From an uncultured Acetobacteraceae bacterium (GTDB lineage Bacteria; Pseudomonadota; Alphaproteobacteria; Acetobacterales; Acetobacteraceae), in assembly GCA_937873175.1 (NCBI GenBank), contig CALMVT010000561.1, positions 1-34,468 of the forward strand: 34,468 bases of DNA, read 5' to 3'. Below are positions 16,400 through 24,322 of the stretch, piece by piece. The position numbers and the translations under genes were made by a program. Within the stretch, counting starts at the first letter, position 1. Every line of letters starts with the position of its first letter. The notes under the pieces are model-generated. The model had not been told where the DNA came from. It made no database searches and worked only from the letters and a program-made list of their open reading frames with translations.

Positions 16400-17007
16400 C
16401 GTCAGAGCTTGAAGCGCTTTGGGATTGGCGCCGTCGGGTTGCCCAGCTTTATGCGTCCATCCGGGCTGAGCCTGACCCACAGCGTGGCTGGATGCGCTGG
16501 CGAGCCGTGCGCGACGGGTTGTTCCGGGATCACCCGCAAAGCCCAATCGAGCCAGGGGTGAGGTTCGAGGGCCTAAGCGTGTTTCCGTATGATCCCGCGT
16601 TGGTGTTTCACGTGAAACACTCGGCCATCACAGACGCACCTGTCGAGACGTTCCAAGCTGGCGCTGACGGGCAAGTCAGCATGCAGCCGTTCGCACGCAC
16701 CCAGGGCCTGCAATCCATGCTGGGCAGCGAACTCACCCTGTATTGGCTGCTGGGCTACGGCGGCGGCGTGTTCCTGCCCTTCGCAGATGCTACCAGCGGC
16801 CGGGAAACCTACGGTGCCGGGCGTTACCTGCTCGACACCATCAAGGGAGCCGATCTCGGCAGCACGCCCGACGGACGGACGGTTCTGGACTTCAACTTCG
16901 CCTACAACCCATCCTGCGCCTACTCGCCGCGCTACTTGTGCCCACTCGCACCTCAAGGAAACCACCTGCCGCTGCCCGTCAGGGCTGGAGAACGTGCTCC
17001 GGCATAA
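16396..17007 (+). CDS. DUF1684 family protein
   Basis: A 203-residue protein with the DUF1684 signature near its C-terminus, FNFAYNPSCAYSPRYLCPLA then NHLPLPVRAGE, and the earlier block LYWLLGYGGGVFLPFADATS. Function is not established for the family. The GTG start at 16396 overlaps the tyrA stop (GTGA), so it ends the aromatic operon. Residues 70-75 (VFHVKH) are encoded by a perfect parS sequence, described separately. Its last 29 bases overlap the end of the convergent MATE gene. Confidence 0.85.
   Translation: MTSELEALWDWRRRVAQLYASIRAEPDPQRGWMRWRAVRDGLFRDHPQSPIEPGVRFEGLSVFPYDPALVFHVKHSAITDAPVETFQAGADGQVSMQPFARTQGLQSMLGSELTLYWLLGYGGGVFLPFADATSGRETYGAGRYLLDTIKGADLGSTPDGRTVLDFNFAYNPSCAYSPRYLCPLAPQGNHLPLPVRAGERAPA
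16604..16619. other. parS: parS centromere-like ParB-binding site
   Basis: TGTTTCACGTGAAACA is a perfect 16-bp palindrome identical to the consensus parS of chromosomal ParABS systems. It lies wholly inside the DUF1684 gene, codons 70-75. By established knowledge parS sites cluster near the replication origin and nucleate ParB spreading for chromosome segregation. A random perfect match is very unlikely in a window of this size. Confidence 0.88.
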
Positions 17008-18370
17008 GGCGCGTGCGCCGCAGGAAACGCCAAGTCAGCAGTATCGCCACGCCGATCAGGCCCGCGGCCAAGCCCCACCACGCCCCTTCTATGCCCCAGC
17101 CGGCGCGCAACGTCAGAAACCAGGCTGCCGGAAAGCCGACGCCCCAATAAGCCATAGCCGCGAGAACAAACGGCATATGCGTGTCCCCCAGCCCACGCAA
17201 CGCACCGCCGGCTACGCACTGCACACCGTCCGCCACCTGGAACACGACCACGACGCTCAGCAACCCGGTCGCAAGGGCAAAAGCCTCCGCGCTGCCCGGT
17301 GACGCCGGGTCGAGGTAAAGGCCGACCACGGCGCCCGGCGCCCCAAGCAGCAGCAACGCCGCCATGACCTCGAACGCCGCGCCCAGGCCGATGGCGACCA
17401 GCCCCGCCCGGCGCGCGCCGGGCTTGTCGCCCGCGCCGACGCAATGGCCGACCCGGACGTTCGCCGCCTGCGCAATCGCGAGAGGCACCATGAACGCGAC
17501 GGACAGGATGTTCAAAGCGACCTGCTGCGCCGCCAAAGGCACCGGGCCCAACCGTCCGATCAGCAGCGCTACGGCGAGGAACAGCCCGGTCTCCACGGCG
17601 AAGGTCGCGCTGACCGGAATACCGAGCCGCAGCATGGCGCCAAGCAGGTGAAGATGGAGGCCACGCCACGCGACGAAACGCCGCAACCCCGGGCGGCCAT
17701 GCAGCGACACCAGCAGGACAATAGCCCCCACAGTCAGCGACACCACCGTGGCCAGCGCCGGCCCGCGCAGCCCAAGCGCGGGCAAGCCCCAAGCTCCATG
17801 GACAAAGCCGTAGCAAAGCGCGCCGTTGACCACGGCGGAGGCAAGGGAAACCCATAGCACCATCCCGCCGCGGTCGATGGCCGGCAGAAAGGCACGCATC
17901 AGGCCCATTCCCAGCAACGCGCCGGGCGTTGCCCAGCGCAGCGTCCCTACGAAAACACCGGCGTCGTGCGCCAATACCTTCGGCTCGCCCACTGCCAGCA
18001 ACAGCGGCTCAGCCACGCTGAACAACACGAAGCCGGGCACGACAAGCAGCAGCGCCAGCAGCACGCCGGTCCAGTACAGGCCAGGTACCTGCGCATCGCG
18101 CCCGGCCCCGCGCGCCTGGGAAACCAGCACGGCCAGCGCCGTCATCACGCCTTGCAGCACCACGCAGACCGTGATGAACAAAGTCTCGCCCAGGCCGCCC
18201 GCGGCCAGCGCGTCGCCCCCCAAGCTGCCCAGCATCACCGCGTCGGTGATGCCCATCGCCATCTGCGCCAGTTGCGCAATGGCCAGCGGGCTGGCCAGGC
18301 GCATCGTGTCAGCCGCATGATAGATGAAAGTGGCGGCGCGTCCGCGCGGCAAAAGGCCGGTGCCGTCCAA
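16979..18370 (-). CDS. MATE family efflux transporter
   Basis: A 463-residue, about 12-helix exporter of the MATE (NorM/DinF) family, which extrudes cationic drugs or metabolites using Na+ or H+. The first helices read LASPLAIAQLAQMAMGITDAV then MLGSLGGDALAAGGLG, and the second half begins GIPVSATFAVETGLFLAVAL, giving the expected internal duplication. The C-terminus is Arg-rich. The start is TTG at 18370, supported by AAAGGAAA (18384..18377) six bases upstream. The 3' end overlaps the convergent DUF1684 gene by 29 bases. Substrate unknown. Confidence 0.92.
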   Translation of the reverse strand: MDGTGLLPRGRAATFIYHAADTMRLASPLAIAQLAQMAMGITDAVMLGSLGGDALAAGGLGETLFITVCVVLQGVMTALAVLVSQARGAGRDAQVPGLYWTGVLLALLLVVPGFVLFSVAEPLLLAVGEPKVLAHDAGVFVGTLRWATPGALLGMGLMRAFLPAIDRGGMVLWVSLASAVVNGALCYGFVHGAWGLPALGLRGPALATVVSLTVGAIVLLVSLHGRPGLRRFVAWRGLHLHLLGAMLRLGIPVSATFAVETGLFLAVALLIGRLGPVPLAAQQVALNILSVAFMVPLAIAQAANVRVGHCVGAGDKPGARRAGLVAIGLGAAFEVMAALLLLGAPGAVVGLYLDPASPGSAEAFALATGLLSVVVVFQVADGVQCVAGGALRGLGDTHMPFVLAAMAYWGVGFPAAWFLTLRAGWGIEGAWWGLAAGLIGVAILLTWRFLRRTRLMPEHVLQP

Positions 18371-18392
18371 AACAGGTTTCCTTTAAGGATCG

Positions 18393-18416
18393 GCCCTGCA
18401 CAGAAAAAGGCAGGGC
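18393..18416 (-). terminator. Hairpin between the DUF427 gene and the MATE gene
   Basis: GCCCTGC (18393..18399) and GCAGGGC (18410..18416) pair perfectly around a 10-nt loop. On the minus strand it lies 22 nt after the DUF427 stop and just before the MATE ribosome-binding site, so it may terminate or attenuate transcription between the two. On the plus strand it is followed by TTGT only. Confidence 0.45.
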
Positions 18417-18438
18417 TTGTCGTGAATGTCGCCTGGTC

Positions 18439-18948
18439 TTACCAGAACAGCGTGCCCGGCCCACCTTTGAACGGCCCAACCAACTCCGACGTGATCCAGC
18501 CGCCGTAGAATCCGCCCTCCTGCGGGGTCACGCGCTCATCATCGACAAAGCATGCGTCCATGGCGCCGGCATAAACGGCCACGTGGCCGCGGATCGGCAT
18601 GAAGCCCGGCGAAGGGTCCGGGTAGCCCCAGGCGGCATCCGTGGCGACACGTCCGCCGGCATTGATGGTGTAATAGCACGCCGAACCCTTCCATTCGCAA
18701 AAGCTGGTCCGCGCGGTTTTCGTCAGCACGCCCGGGGTGAACGCGGTGACCGGCAAATAGAACCCTGGAGGATGATATGTTTCCAGCACGCGCCACGCCG
18801 CGGCTGTGTCGAGTATGGCCTGGCCGGCGAACACGATCCGCACCCGGCAGCGCGCAGGCTCCAGCCGCGGGGGGCGTGGGTATTCGGCGACGATCTCCCG
18901 GGCGTGCTGCAACGGCTGCCTCTCATGGTTGAGCACGGGATATCGCAT
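18439..18948 (-). CDS. DUF427 domain-containing protein
   Basis: A 169-residue protein with the DUF427 pattern: FAGQAILDTAAAWRVLETYH, then FCEWKGSACYYTI and AAWGYPDPSPGF, and HVAVYAGAMDACFVDDERV. The CEWKG and AW.YP motifs are characteristic of the family, whose biochemical role is not established. About 45 residues precede the conserved core. The ending GGWITSELVGPFKGGPGTLFW is also usual for longer members. ATG at 18948. It may be expressed with the MATE gene downstream, though a hairpin lies between. Confidence 0.88.
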   Translation of the reverse strand: MRYPVLNHERQPLQHAREIVAEYPRPPRLEPARCRVRIVFAGQAILDTAAAWRVLETYHPPGFYLPVTAFTPGVLTKTARTSFCEWKGSACYYTINAGGRVATDAAWGYPDPSPGFMPIRGHVAVYAGAMDACFVDDERVTPQEGGFYGGWITSELVGPFKGGPGTLFW

Positions 18949-19015
18949 GGATGCCGGCGATTGCTAAGGGCGGCGGGGCCGATTCAAGCAGGGCGATCAG
19001 CGACGCAGGCGCCTA

Positions 19016-19186
19016 TCAGGAAGGCGGCATGCCTTCCAGCATCCGATCGCGCAGCATCGCGGCGAACTCAAGGAACTCCGCGCCGCGCGGATCGGTGCGT
19101 CGCCAGGCCGGGGTCACTGGCTGCCCGGCTTCCGGGTCAACCAACGGCTGGAGCGCGACCTGTTTGAGGCGATCGAGCGCAAGCAT
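19016..19186 (-). CDS. Possible small hypothetical protein
   Basis: This would encode 56 residues from ATG at 19186, or 65 from TTG at 19213. It begins MLALDRLKQVALQPLVDPEA and ends FLEFAAMLRDRMLEGMPPS. The composition is soluble, with a predicted helix at the end. I recognise no family, and no good ribosome-binding site precedes it. The opposite strand is also open here, with similar third-position GC, so coding direction is undecided. It could be expressed with the DUF427 gene 67 nt downstream. Confidence 0.25.
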   Translation of the reverse strand: MLALDRLKQVALQPLVDPEAGQPVTPAWRRTDPRGAEFLEFAAMLRDRMLEGMPPS

Positions 19187-19351
19187 GGACTTCAGTGGGA
19201 ATTCTGCGTCCAAGTGCCCGGTTGGCCCGGCCTACGCCGAGGGCGTTGCTCTAGCCGTGGCCCGCACGCAGCCGCCGCCCCCCAACCCGGTGCCGGCGCA
19301 TCAGACGAGCGGACCCCCGCCCTGGCGCAAGCCGCGGAATAACGATAATCA

Positions 19352-19376
19352 GGGGCCGGGTCACACCGGCCCCTTT
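19352..19376 (+). terminator. Rho-independent terminator-like hairpin, plus strand
   Basis: GGGGCCGG (19352..19359) and CCGGCCCC (19366..19373) form a perfect 8-bp GC stem around GTCACA, followed by TTTACTT. The T-rich tail is on the plus strand, yet no recognised plus-strand gene lies just upstream and ohr begins 57 nt downstream. Confidence 0.65.
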
Positions 19377-19432
19377 ACTTGGCTTTGGCTCCAACGGATC
19401 GTGCAACCAGGCGGAGCTGGGAAGGATAAGCA

Positions 19433-19858
19433 ATGTCAGTGAATGTTCTCTACACAACCTCCGCCACGGCGACGGGCGGGCGTGACGGACGCGCCGCGAC
19501 GGCGGACGGCTCGCTCGACGTGAAGCTGGCTACCCCCAAGGAGTTGGGCGGCGGCGGCGGGGAGGGCAACAACCCGGAGCAGTTGTTCGCGGCCGGCTAC
19601 AGCGCGTGCTTCCTGGGCGCGATGAAGTTCGTCTCGTCCCAGGGCGGCCCGAAGGTGCCCCCCGACACGACCGTGAACGCCACGGTCGGCATCGGCCCGC
19701 GCTCGGAGGGCGGTTTCGGCATTGATGTCGAGCTGGACATCTCGTTGCCGGGCCTGGATCGGGCGGAGGCGGAGGCGCTGGTGGACAAGGCCCATCAGGT
19801 TTGCCCGTATTCCAACGCCACCCGCAACAACGTTCCGGTGCGCCTCAAGGTCGTTTAA
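19433..19858 (+). CDS. ohr: Organic hydroperoxide resistance protein
   Basis: A 141-residue Ohr-type thiol peroxidase that reduces organic and fatty-acid hydroperoxides, normally recycled by lipoylated proteins. The peroxidatic Cys is in [16 protein letters not shown] and the resolving Cys in [17 protein letters not shown]. The N-terminal [16 protein letters not shown] is diagnostic. The substrate-facing Arg is probably the one in GRDGRAA. GGAAGGA at 19420..19426 is a good ribosome-binding site. No ohrR-like MarR gene is present in the window, so its usual regulator is missing locally. Confidence 0.95.
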   Translation: MSVNVLYTTSATATGGRDGRAATADGSLDVKLATPKELGGGGGEGNNPEQLFAAGYSACFLGAMKFVSSQGGPKVPPDTTVNATVGIGPRSEGGFGIDVELDISLPGLDRAEAEALVDKAHQVCPYSNATRNNVPVRLKVV

Positions 19859-19867
19859 GCATCGAGC

Positions 19868-19891
19868 GGGCGCCCTGGATAAAGGGCGTCC
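19868..19891. terminator. Bidirectional terminator hairpin between ohr and sod
   Basis: GGGCGCCC (19868..19875) pairs with GGGCGTCC (19884..19891) with one G-U, around TGGATAAA, in the 55-nt gap between two convergent stops. No long T-run follows on either strand. Confidence 0.5.
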
Positions 19892-19913
19892 GCAGCTTGT
19901 GCATCGCGGATAA

Positions 19914-20636
19914 TCAGATCGTAAGCGTGCCGGCGCGCGCCCGGTCATACCGGGCCGCAACGGCGTCCCAGTTCACGACATTCCACCACGCCGCCAGGTA
20001 GTCCGCCCGGCGGTTCCGGTATTTCAGGTAATAAGCGTGCTCCCACACGTCGTTGCCCAGCAGCACCTGGCTCCCGTCCATCAACGGGGTGTCCTGATTG
20101 GCGCGCGCGGCCAGGCCCAGCTTGCCCGAAGGTTCCACCGTCACGAACACCCATCCCGAGCCGAACTGGCTCAAACCCATGCGGTTGAACGCCGTCCGCA
20201 TCGCCTCCATGCCGCCCAGGTCGCGGATCACCGCCGCCAGCAAGGCCCCGGAGGGCTGGCCGCCACGCCCGCCCATCAACTGCCAGAACATGGCATGGTT
20301 GGCGTGGCCGCCGCCGTTGTTGCGCACCGTCGCGCGCACGGCCTCCGGCAGCTCGCCCAACCGCGCCAGCGTTTCATGCAGCGGCCTGTTGCCCAAAGCA
20401 GGGTTGTCCTTTGCCGCGCCGTTCAGCGCCGCCACGTAGGCAGCATGGTGCTTGTCGTGGTGCAGCAGCATGGTTTCCGCGTCAATATGCGGCTCGTTGG
20501 CCTCCGGTGCGTAGGGCAGCGGCAGCAGCGTGAACGCACCCGGCGCCGCACCGGATGCGGCCTGGCCCAAGGCGCGCGGGGCCGCCATCGTCGCGAGGCC
20601 GGCGGCGCCAAGAACGGCGCGGCGTGTTGTCGTCAT
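19914..20636 (-). CDS. Exported Mn-type superoxide dismutase
   Basis: A 240-residue Fe/Mn SOD family enzyme converting superoxide to peroxide and O2. Metal ligands are H59 (LLHHDKHH), H114 (GGHANHAMFW), D196 and H200 (GNDVWEHAYYLKY). The Gly-Gly-His context and the gate Gln181 in ANQDTPL are Mn-type. Unusually it begins MTTTRRAVLGAAGLATMAAP, a twin-arginine-like signal peptide with AxA-type cleavage near ALGQA, so it is probably a periplasmic enzyme. Its ATG overlaps the yejF stop (ATGA), placing it at the end of the yej operon. Metal use is inferred from sequence. Confidence 0.92.
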   Translation of the reverse strand: MTTTRRAVLGAAGLATMAAPRALGQAASGAAPGAFTLLPLPYAPEANEPHIDAETMLLHHDKHHAAYVAALNGAAKDNPALGNRPLHETLARLGELPEAVRATVRNNGGGHANHAMFWQLMGGRGGQPSGALLAAVIRDLGGMEAMRTAFNRMGLSQFGSGWVFVTVEPSGKLGLAARANQDTPLMDGSQVLLGNDVWEHAYYLKYRNRRADYLAAWWNVVNWDAVAARYDRARAGTLTI

Positions 20637-22228
20637 CGGGCCTCCTCCGTTTCTGAGATTTCGTGGGACGGCGCGGGGAATGCCGCCGCCATCAGGGCCA
20701 TAGTATAAGGGTCGCGCGGGCTGGCAAACAGTGCATCCGCCGGGCCTTCCTCCACCACGCGCCCGGCGCGTAGCACGGCGACGCGATGCGCCAGCGCGCG
20801 AACCACGGCCAGGTCATGGCTGATGAACAGGTAGGCCAGGCCGTGCCGGGCCTGCAGCGTCCGCAGCAGGTCCACGATCTGCGCCTGCACGGAACGGTCC
20901 AGCGCGCTGGTCGGCTCGTCCAGCACGAGGAGGCGCGGGGTCAGCACGACGGCCCGGGCAATGGCGACGCGCTGGCGCTGGCCGCCGCTGAACTCGTGCG
21001 GGTAGCGCCCCGCCGCGTCGGCGGGCAGCCCCACCTCCTGCAGCGCCGCCGCGACCCGCGCCTCACGCTCGCGCCGCCCCAGCCGAGGCTCGTGCACGCG
21101 CAGGCCCTCGGCCACGATCTCCCCCATGCTCATGCGCGGCGACAGGCTGCCGTAGGGGTCCTGGAACACGATCTGCATGGCCCGGCGCAGCGGGCGCAGT
21201 CGGGACTGCGGCAGCGCCGAGATGTCCTGCCCAGCGAACGCCACCCGGCCCGTCGCCGCCTGCATCCGCAGCAGCGCCAGCCCGATCGTGCTCTTGCCGG
21301 ACCCGCTTTCCCCCACCAGGCCCAGCGTTTCCCCTTCCCGGATGTGCAGGCTCACCCCGTCCACCGCGCGCACCTCGCCCACCACCCGGCGCAGCAGGCC
21401 GCGGCGGACCGGGAACACGACGCGCAGCCCCTCGGCCTCCGCAAGCACGGGCGCCCCGGCCGACACCGGGGCGGGCTGCCCGCTCGGCTCCGCGTCGATC
21501 AGCATGCGGGTATAGGGATGCCGCGGCGCGCGGAACACTTGGGCCACCTGCCCGGTCTCGACGATGCGCCCGTCCTTCATCACGCAAACCCGGTCGGCGA
21601 CGCGCCGCACCACGTTCAGGTCATGGCTGATCAGCAGCAACGCCAGCCCGCGCGCCGCCTTTTCCCGCGCCAAAAGGTCCAGGATGCCGGCCTGGATCGT
21701 GACATCCAGCGCCGTCGTCGGCTCGTCGGCAATCAGCAGCTTCGGGTTGTTCGCCAGCGCCATGGCGATCATCACCCGCTGCCGCTGCCCACCGCTGAGC
21801 TGGTGCGGAAAAGCTTGCAGCCGGGCCTCCGCATCGGGGAAGCCCACGCGCCGCAGCAGCCCGGCGACGGCGCCGTGGGCGGGCTTGCGGCCATGCAACG
21901 CCATCGCCTCCGCCACCTGGCGGCCGACGCTGTGCAGCGGGTTCAGGCTGGTCATCGGCTCCTGGAACACGATCCCGGCCGTGTCGCCGCGCACGGCCTG
22001 CAACGCCGCGGGCGGGGCGTCCAGCATGGATTGCCCATCCAGCGCAACGGCACCCGTGCAGCCCGCCCCCGGCGGCAGAAGCTGCAGGATCGACAGCGCG
22101 GTCAGCGACTTGCCGGACCCGCTTTCCCCGACCAGCGCCAAGGTCTCGCCTTGGCTGAGGGTGAAGCTCACCCCGTCCACCACCCGCCGCGGGCCGAACG
22201 CCACCGACAGGTCCCGCACGTTCAGCAT
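20633..22228 (-). CDS. yejF: Peptide ABC transporter, fused dual ATP-binding protein
   Basis: A 531-residue protein with two oligopeptide-type ABC ATPase domains. Domain 1 has Walker A GESGSGKSLTALS, signature LSGGQRQRVMIAMAL and LLIADEPTTALD. Domain 2 (from about residue 275) has [28 protein letters not shown] and [12 protein letters not shown]. Both sites look catalytically intact. It powers YejBE peptide import. Start ATG at 22228 overlaps the yejE stop by one base, and the stop overlaps the sod start by four. Confidence 0.95.
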   Translation of the reverse strand: MLNVRDLSVAFGPRRVVDGVSFTLSQGETLALVGESGSGKSLTALSILQLLPPGAGCTGAVALDGQSMLDAPPAALQAVRGDTAGIVFQEPMTSLNPLHSVGRQVAEAMALHGRKPAHGAVAGLLRRVGFPDAEARLQAFPHQLSGGQRQRVMIAMALANNPKLLIADEPTTALDVTIQAGILDLLAREKAARGLALLLISHDLNVVRRVADRVCVMKDGRIVETGQVAQVFRAPRHPYTRMLIDAEPSGQPAPVSAGAPVLAEAEGLRVVFPVRRGLLRRVVGEVRAVDGVSLHIREGETLGLVGESGSGKSTIGLALLRMQAATGRVAFAGQDISALPQSRLRPLRRAMQIVFQDPYGSLSPRMSMGEIVAEGLRVHEPRLGRREREARVAAALQEVGLPADAAGRYPHEFSGGQRQRVAIARAVVLTPRLLVLDEPTSALDRSVQAQIVDLLRTLQARHGLAYLFISHDLAVVRALAHRVAVLRAGRVVEEGPADALFASPRDPYTMALMAAAFPAPSHEISETEEAR

Positions 22229-23262
22229 TACGGCTGCTTGCGCGGGTCAAAGGCGTCGCGCACCGCCTCGCCGATGAAGATCAAGAGCGTCAGCACCCCG
22301 CCGAGCACGACGAACGCCGTCATGCCGAGCCAGGGCGCCTGCAGGTTGTTCTTGCCCTGTGCCACCAGCTCGCCCAGCGACGGCGAGCCGGGCGGCAGGC
22401 CGAAGCCGAGGAAATCCAGGCTCGCCAGCACCGTGACCGAGCCGGACAAGGTGAACGGCAGGAAGCTCAGCGTCGCCACCAGCGCATTCGGCAGGATGTG
22501 CCGCGCCATGATGGCCCCGTTCGACACCCCCAGCGCCTGCGCCGCCCGCACGTAGTCGAGGTTGCGCCCGCGCAGGAACTCCGCCCGCACCACGCCCGTC
22601 AGCGCCATCCAAGAAAACAGCAGCAGGAACACCAGCAAGGTCCAGAAGGTCGGCGTCACGATGCTGCCGAGGATGATCAGCAGGTAAAGCTGCGGCATCC
22701 CGGACCAGACCTCGATGAACCGCTGGAACAGCAGATCGGTCAGCCCGCCGTAGAAGCCCTGCACCGCCCCAGCCGCGATGCCGACCACGGAGGACACGGC
22801 CGTCAGCGTGAAGCCGAACAGCACCGACAGCCGGAACCCGTAAATCACCCGGGCCAGCACGTCCCGCGCCTGGTCGTCGGTGCCCAGCAGGTTGCGGAGG
22901 GACGGGGGCGCCGGGGCGGGGACGGGCAGGTTCTTGATCACCGTGTCATAGCGGAACGGGATGGCGGGCCAGAGCATCCAGCCATGCGCGTTGATCGCGG
23001 CGGCAAGCTGCGGGTCGGTGTAGTCGGCCTCCGTCGGCAGGAAGTCGTCGCCGAACGTGTCCTCGCTGTAGTCGCGCAGCACCGGCGCGTAGAACTGGTC
23101 GTTGAAGCGGATCAGCAGCGGGCGGTCGTTGGCCAGGAACTCGGCAGACAGGCACAGCACGAACAGCGCGGTGAAGATCGCCAGCGACCACGCGCCACGG
23201 CGGTGCGCGCGGAAGATCGCGAGCCGCCGCCGGGTGATGGGCGCCATGGTCATGGTCGTCAC
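22228..23262 (-). CDS. yejE: Peptide ABC transporter permease
   Basis: A 344-residue DppC/YejE-type permease. An N-terminal TM ([20 protein letters not shown]) is followed by a ~100-residue periplasmic loop characteristic of YejE, including [20 protein letters not shown]. The five-helix core follows, with the EAA-like loop [20 protein letters not shown]. The GTG start at 23262 overlaps the yejB stop (GTGA); ATGs at 23253 and 23247 are alternatives just inside. Partner of YejB. Confidence 0.94.
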   Translation of the reverse strand: MTTMTMAPITRRRLAIFRAHRRGAWSLAIFTALFVLCLSAEFLANDRPLLIRFNDQFYAPVLRDYSEDTFGDDFLPTEADYTDPQLAAAINAHGWMLWPAIPFRYDTVIKNLPVPAPAPPSLRNLLGTDDQARDVLARVIYGFRLSVLFGFTLTAVSSVVGIAAGAVQGFYGGLTDLLFQRFIEVWSGMPQLYLLIILGSIVTPTFWTLLVFLLLFSWMALTGVVRAEFLRGRNLDYVRAAQALGVSNGAIMARHILPNALVATLSFLPFTLSGSVTVLASLDFLGFGLPPGSPSLGELVAQGKNNLQAPWLGMTAFVVLGGVLTLLIFIGEAVRDAFDPRKQP

Positions 23263-24320
23263 CGCCGAGCCTCAAAGTCGATGCGGGGATCGACGGCGGT
23301 GTAAAGCAGGTCGCCCACGATCTGCAGCACCAGGCCGAACAGCGTGAAGATATACAGCGTGCCGAACATCACGGGGTAATCGCGGCGGATCGCGCTCTCG
23401 AACCCCAAGAGGCCCAGCCCGTCCAAGGAGAACACGATCTCCACCAGCAGCGCCGAGCTGAACAGGATGCCGATGAACGCCGCGGGGAACCCGGCCACGA
23501 TCAGCAGCATGGCGTTGCGGAACACATGGCCATACAGCACCCGCTGCTCCCCCGCCCCCTTGGCCCGCGCGGTCACGACGTACTGCTTGCGGATTTCGTC
23601 GAGAAAGCAGTTCTTGGTCAGAATCGTCAGCCCGGCGAACCCGCCCGCGACCAGCGCCACCGTCGGCAGCACCATGTGCCAGGCATAATCTGCCACCCGC
23701 GCCGGCCACGACCATTCCCCCGACCCGGCGCTGGTCAACCCGCGCAACGGAAAAATCTGCAAAAAGCTGCCGCCCGCGAACAGCACGACGAGCAGGATCG
23801 CGAACAGGAAGCCCGGCACCGCGTAGCCCACCAGCACCACCGCGCTGCTCGCCACGTCGAACCGACTGCCGTCCCGCACCGCCTTCTTGATGCCGAGCGG
23901 GATGCTGACGAGGTAGATCAGCAGGGTGGACCACAGGCCCAAGGAGATGCTGACCGGCATCTTCTGCCCAATCAGCGCCACCACCGTCTGGTCCCGGAAG
24001 AAGCTGCGCCCGAAGTCGAAGCTGAGATAGCCGCCCAGCATGGACAGGAACCGCTCGCCCGCCGGCTTGTCGAAGCCGAACTGCCGCTTCAGCTCCTCGA
24101 TCTGCTTGGCGTCCAGCCCGCGCGCGCCGCGATACGCGCCGTTGTCGCTGGTCGCGCCGGTGATGCGCGCCGTCGCGTCGCCGCCGCGCCCGCGGGTTTC
24201 CGCGATGGCCTGCTCCACCGGCCCGCCCGGCGCGAACTGCACCACGGCGAAGTTGATGGCGATGATGCCCAGCAGCGTGGGCAGCAACAGCAGCAGCCGG
24301 CGCAGCAGGTAGTTCGCCAA
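23259..24320 (-). CDS. yejB: Peptide ABC transporter permease
   Basis: A 353-residue DppB/YejB-type permease. I chose the TTG at 24320 because it gives the standard N-terminus [20 protein letters not shown] and lies 2 nt after the yejA stop; an ATG upstream would run deep into yejA. The periplasmic loop has [20 protein letters not shown], and [15 protein letters not shown] is conserved. The EAA-like loop is [19 protein letters not shown]. With YejE it forms the inner-membrane channel. Confidence 0.93.
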   Translation of the reverse strand: MANYLLRRLLLLLPTLLGIIAINFAVVQFAPGGPVEQAIAETRGRGGDATARITGATSDNGAYRGARGLDAKQIEELKRQFGFDKPAGERFLSMLGGYLSFDFGRSFFRDQTVVALIGQKMPVSISLGLWSTLLIYLVSIPLGIKKAVRDGSRFDVASSAVVLVGYAVPGFLFAILLVVLFAGGSFLQIFPLRGLTSAGSGEWSWPARVADYAWHMVLPTVALVAGGFAGLTILTKNCFLDEIRKQYVVTARAKGAGEQRVLYGHVFRNAMLLIVAGFPAAFIGILFSSALLVEIVFSLDGLGLLGFESAIRRDYPVMFGTLYIFTLFGLVLQIVGDLLYTAVDPRIDFEARR

Positions 24321-24322
24321 TC

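Larger units (their letters stand above)
18949..19432. other. Gene-poor interval upstream of ohr
   Basis: These 484 nt contain no confidently recognised gene. A minus-strand ORF at 19016..19186 is weakly possible. On the plus strand a frame open from 18968 to TAA at 19340..19342 has no ATG/GTG/TTG until near its end. A strong hairpin with a T-run follows at 19352..19376. The ohr promoter must lie in the last ~60 nt or upstream of the hairpin. Confidence 0.5.

Noticed and set aside
20786-22555. 589-residue plus-strand open frame opposite yejF and yejE
   Set aside because: Same shadow effect; the minus strand holds fully motif-bearing ABC genes.
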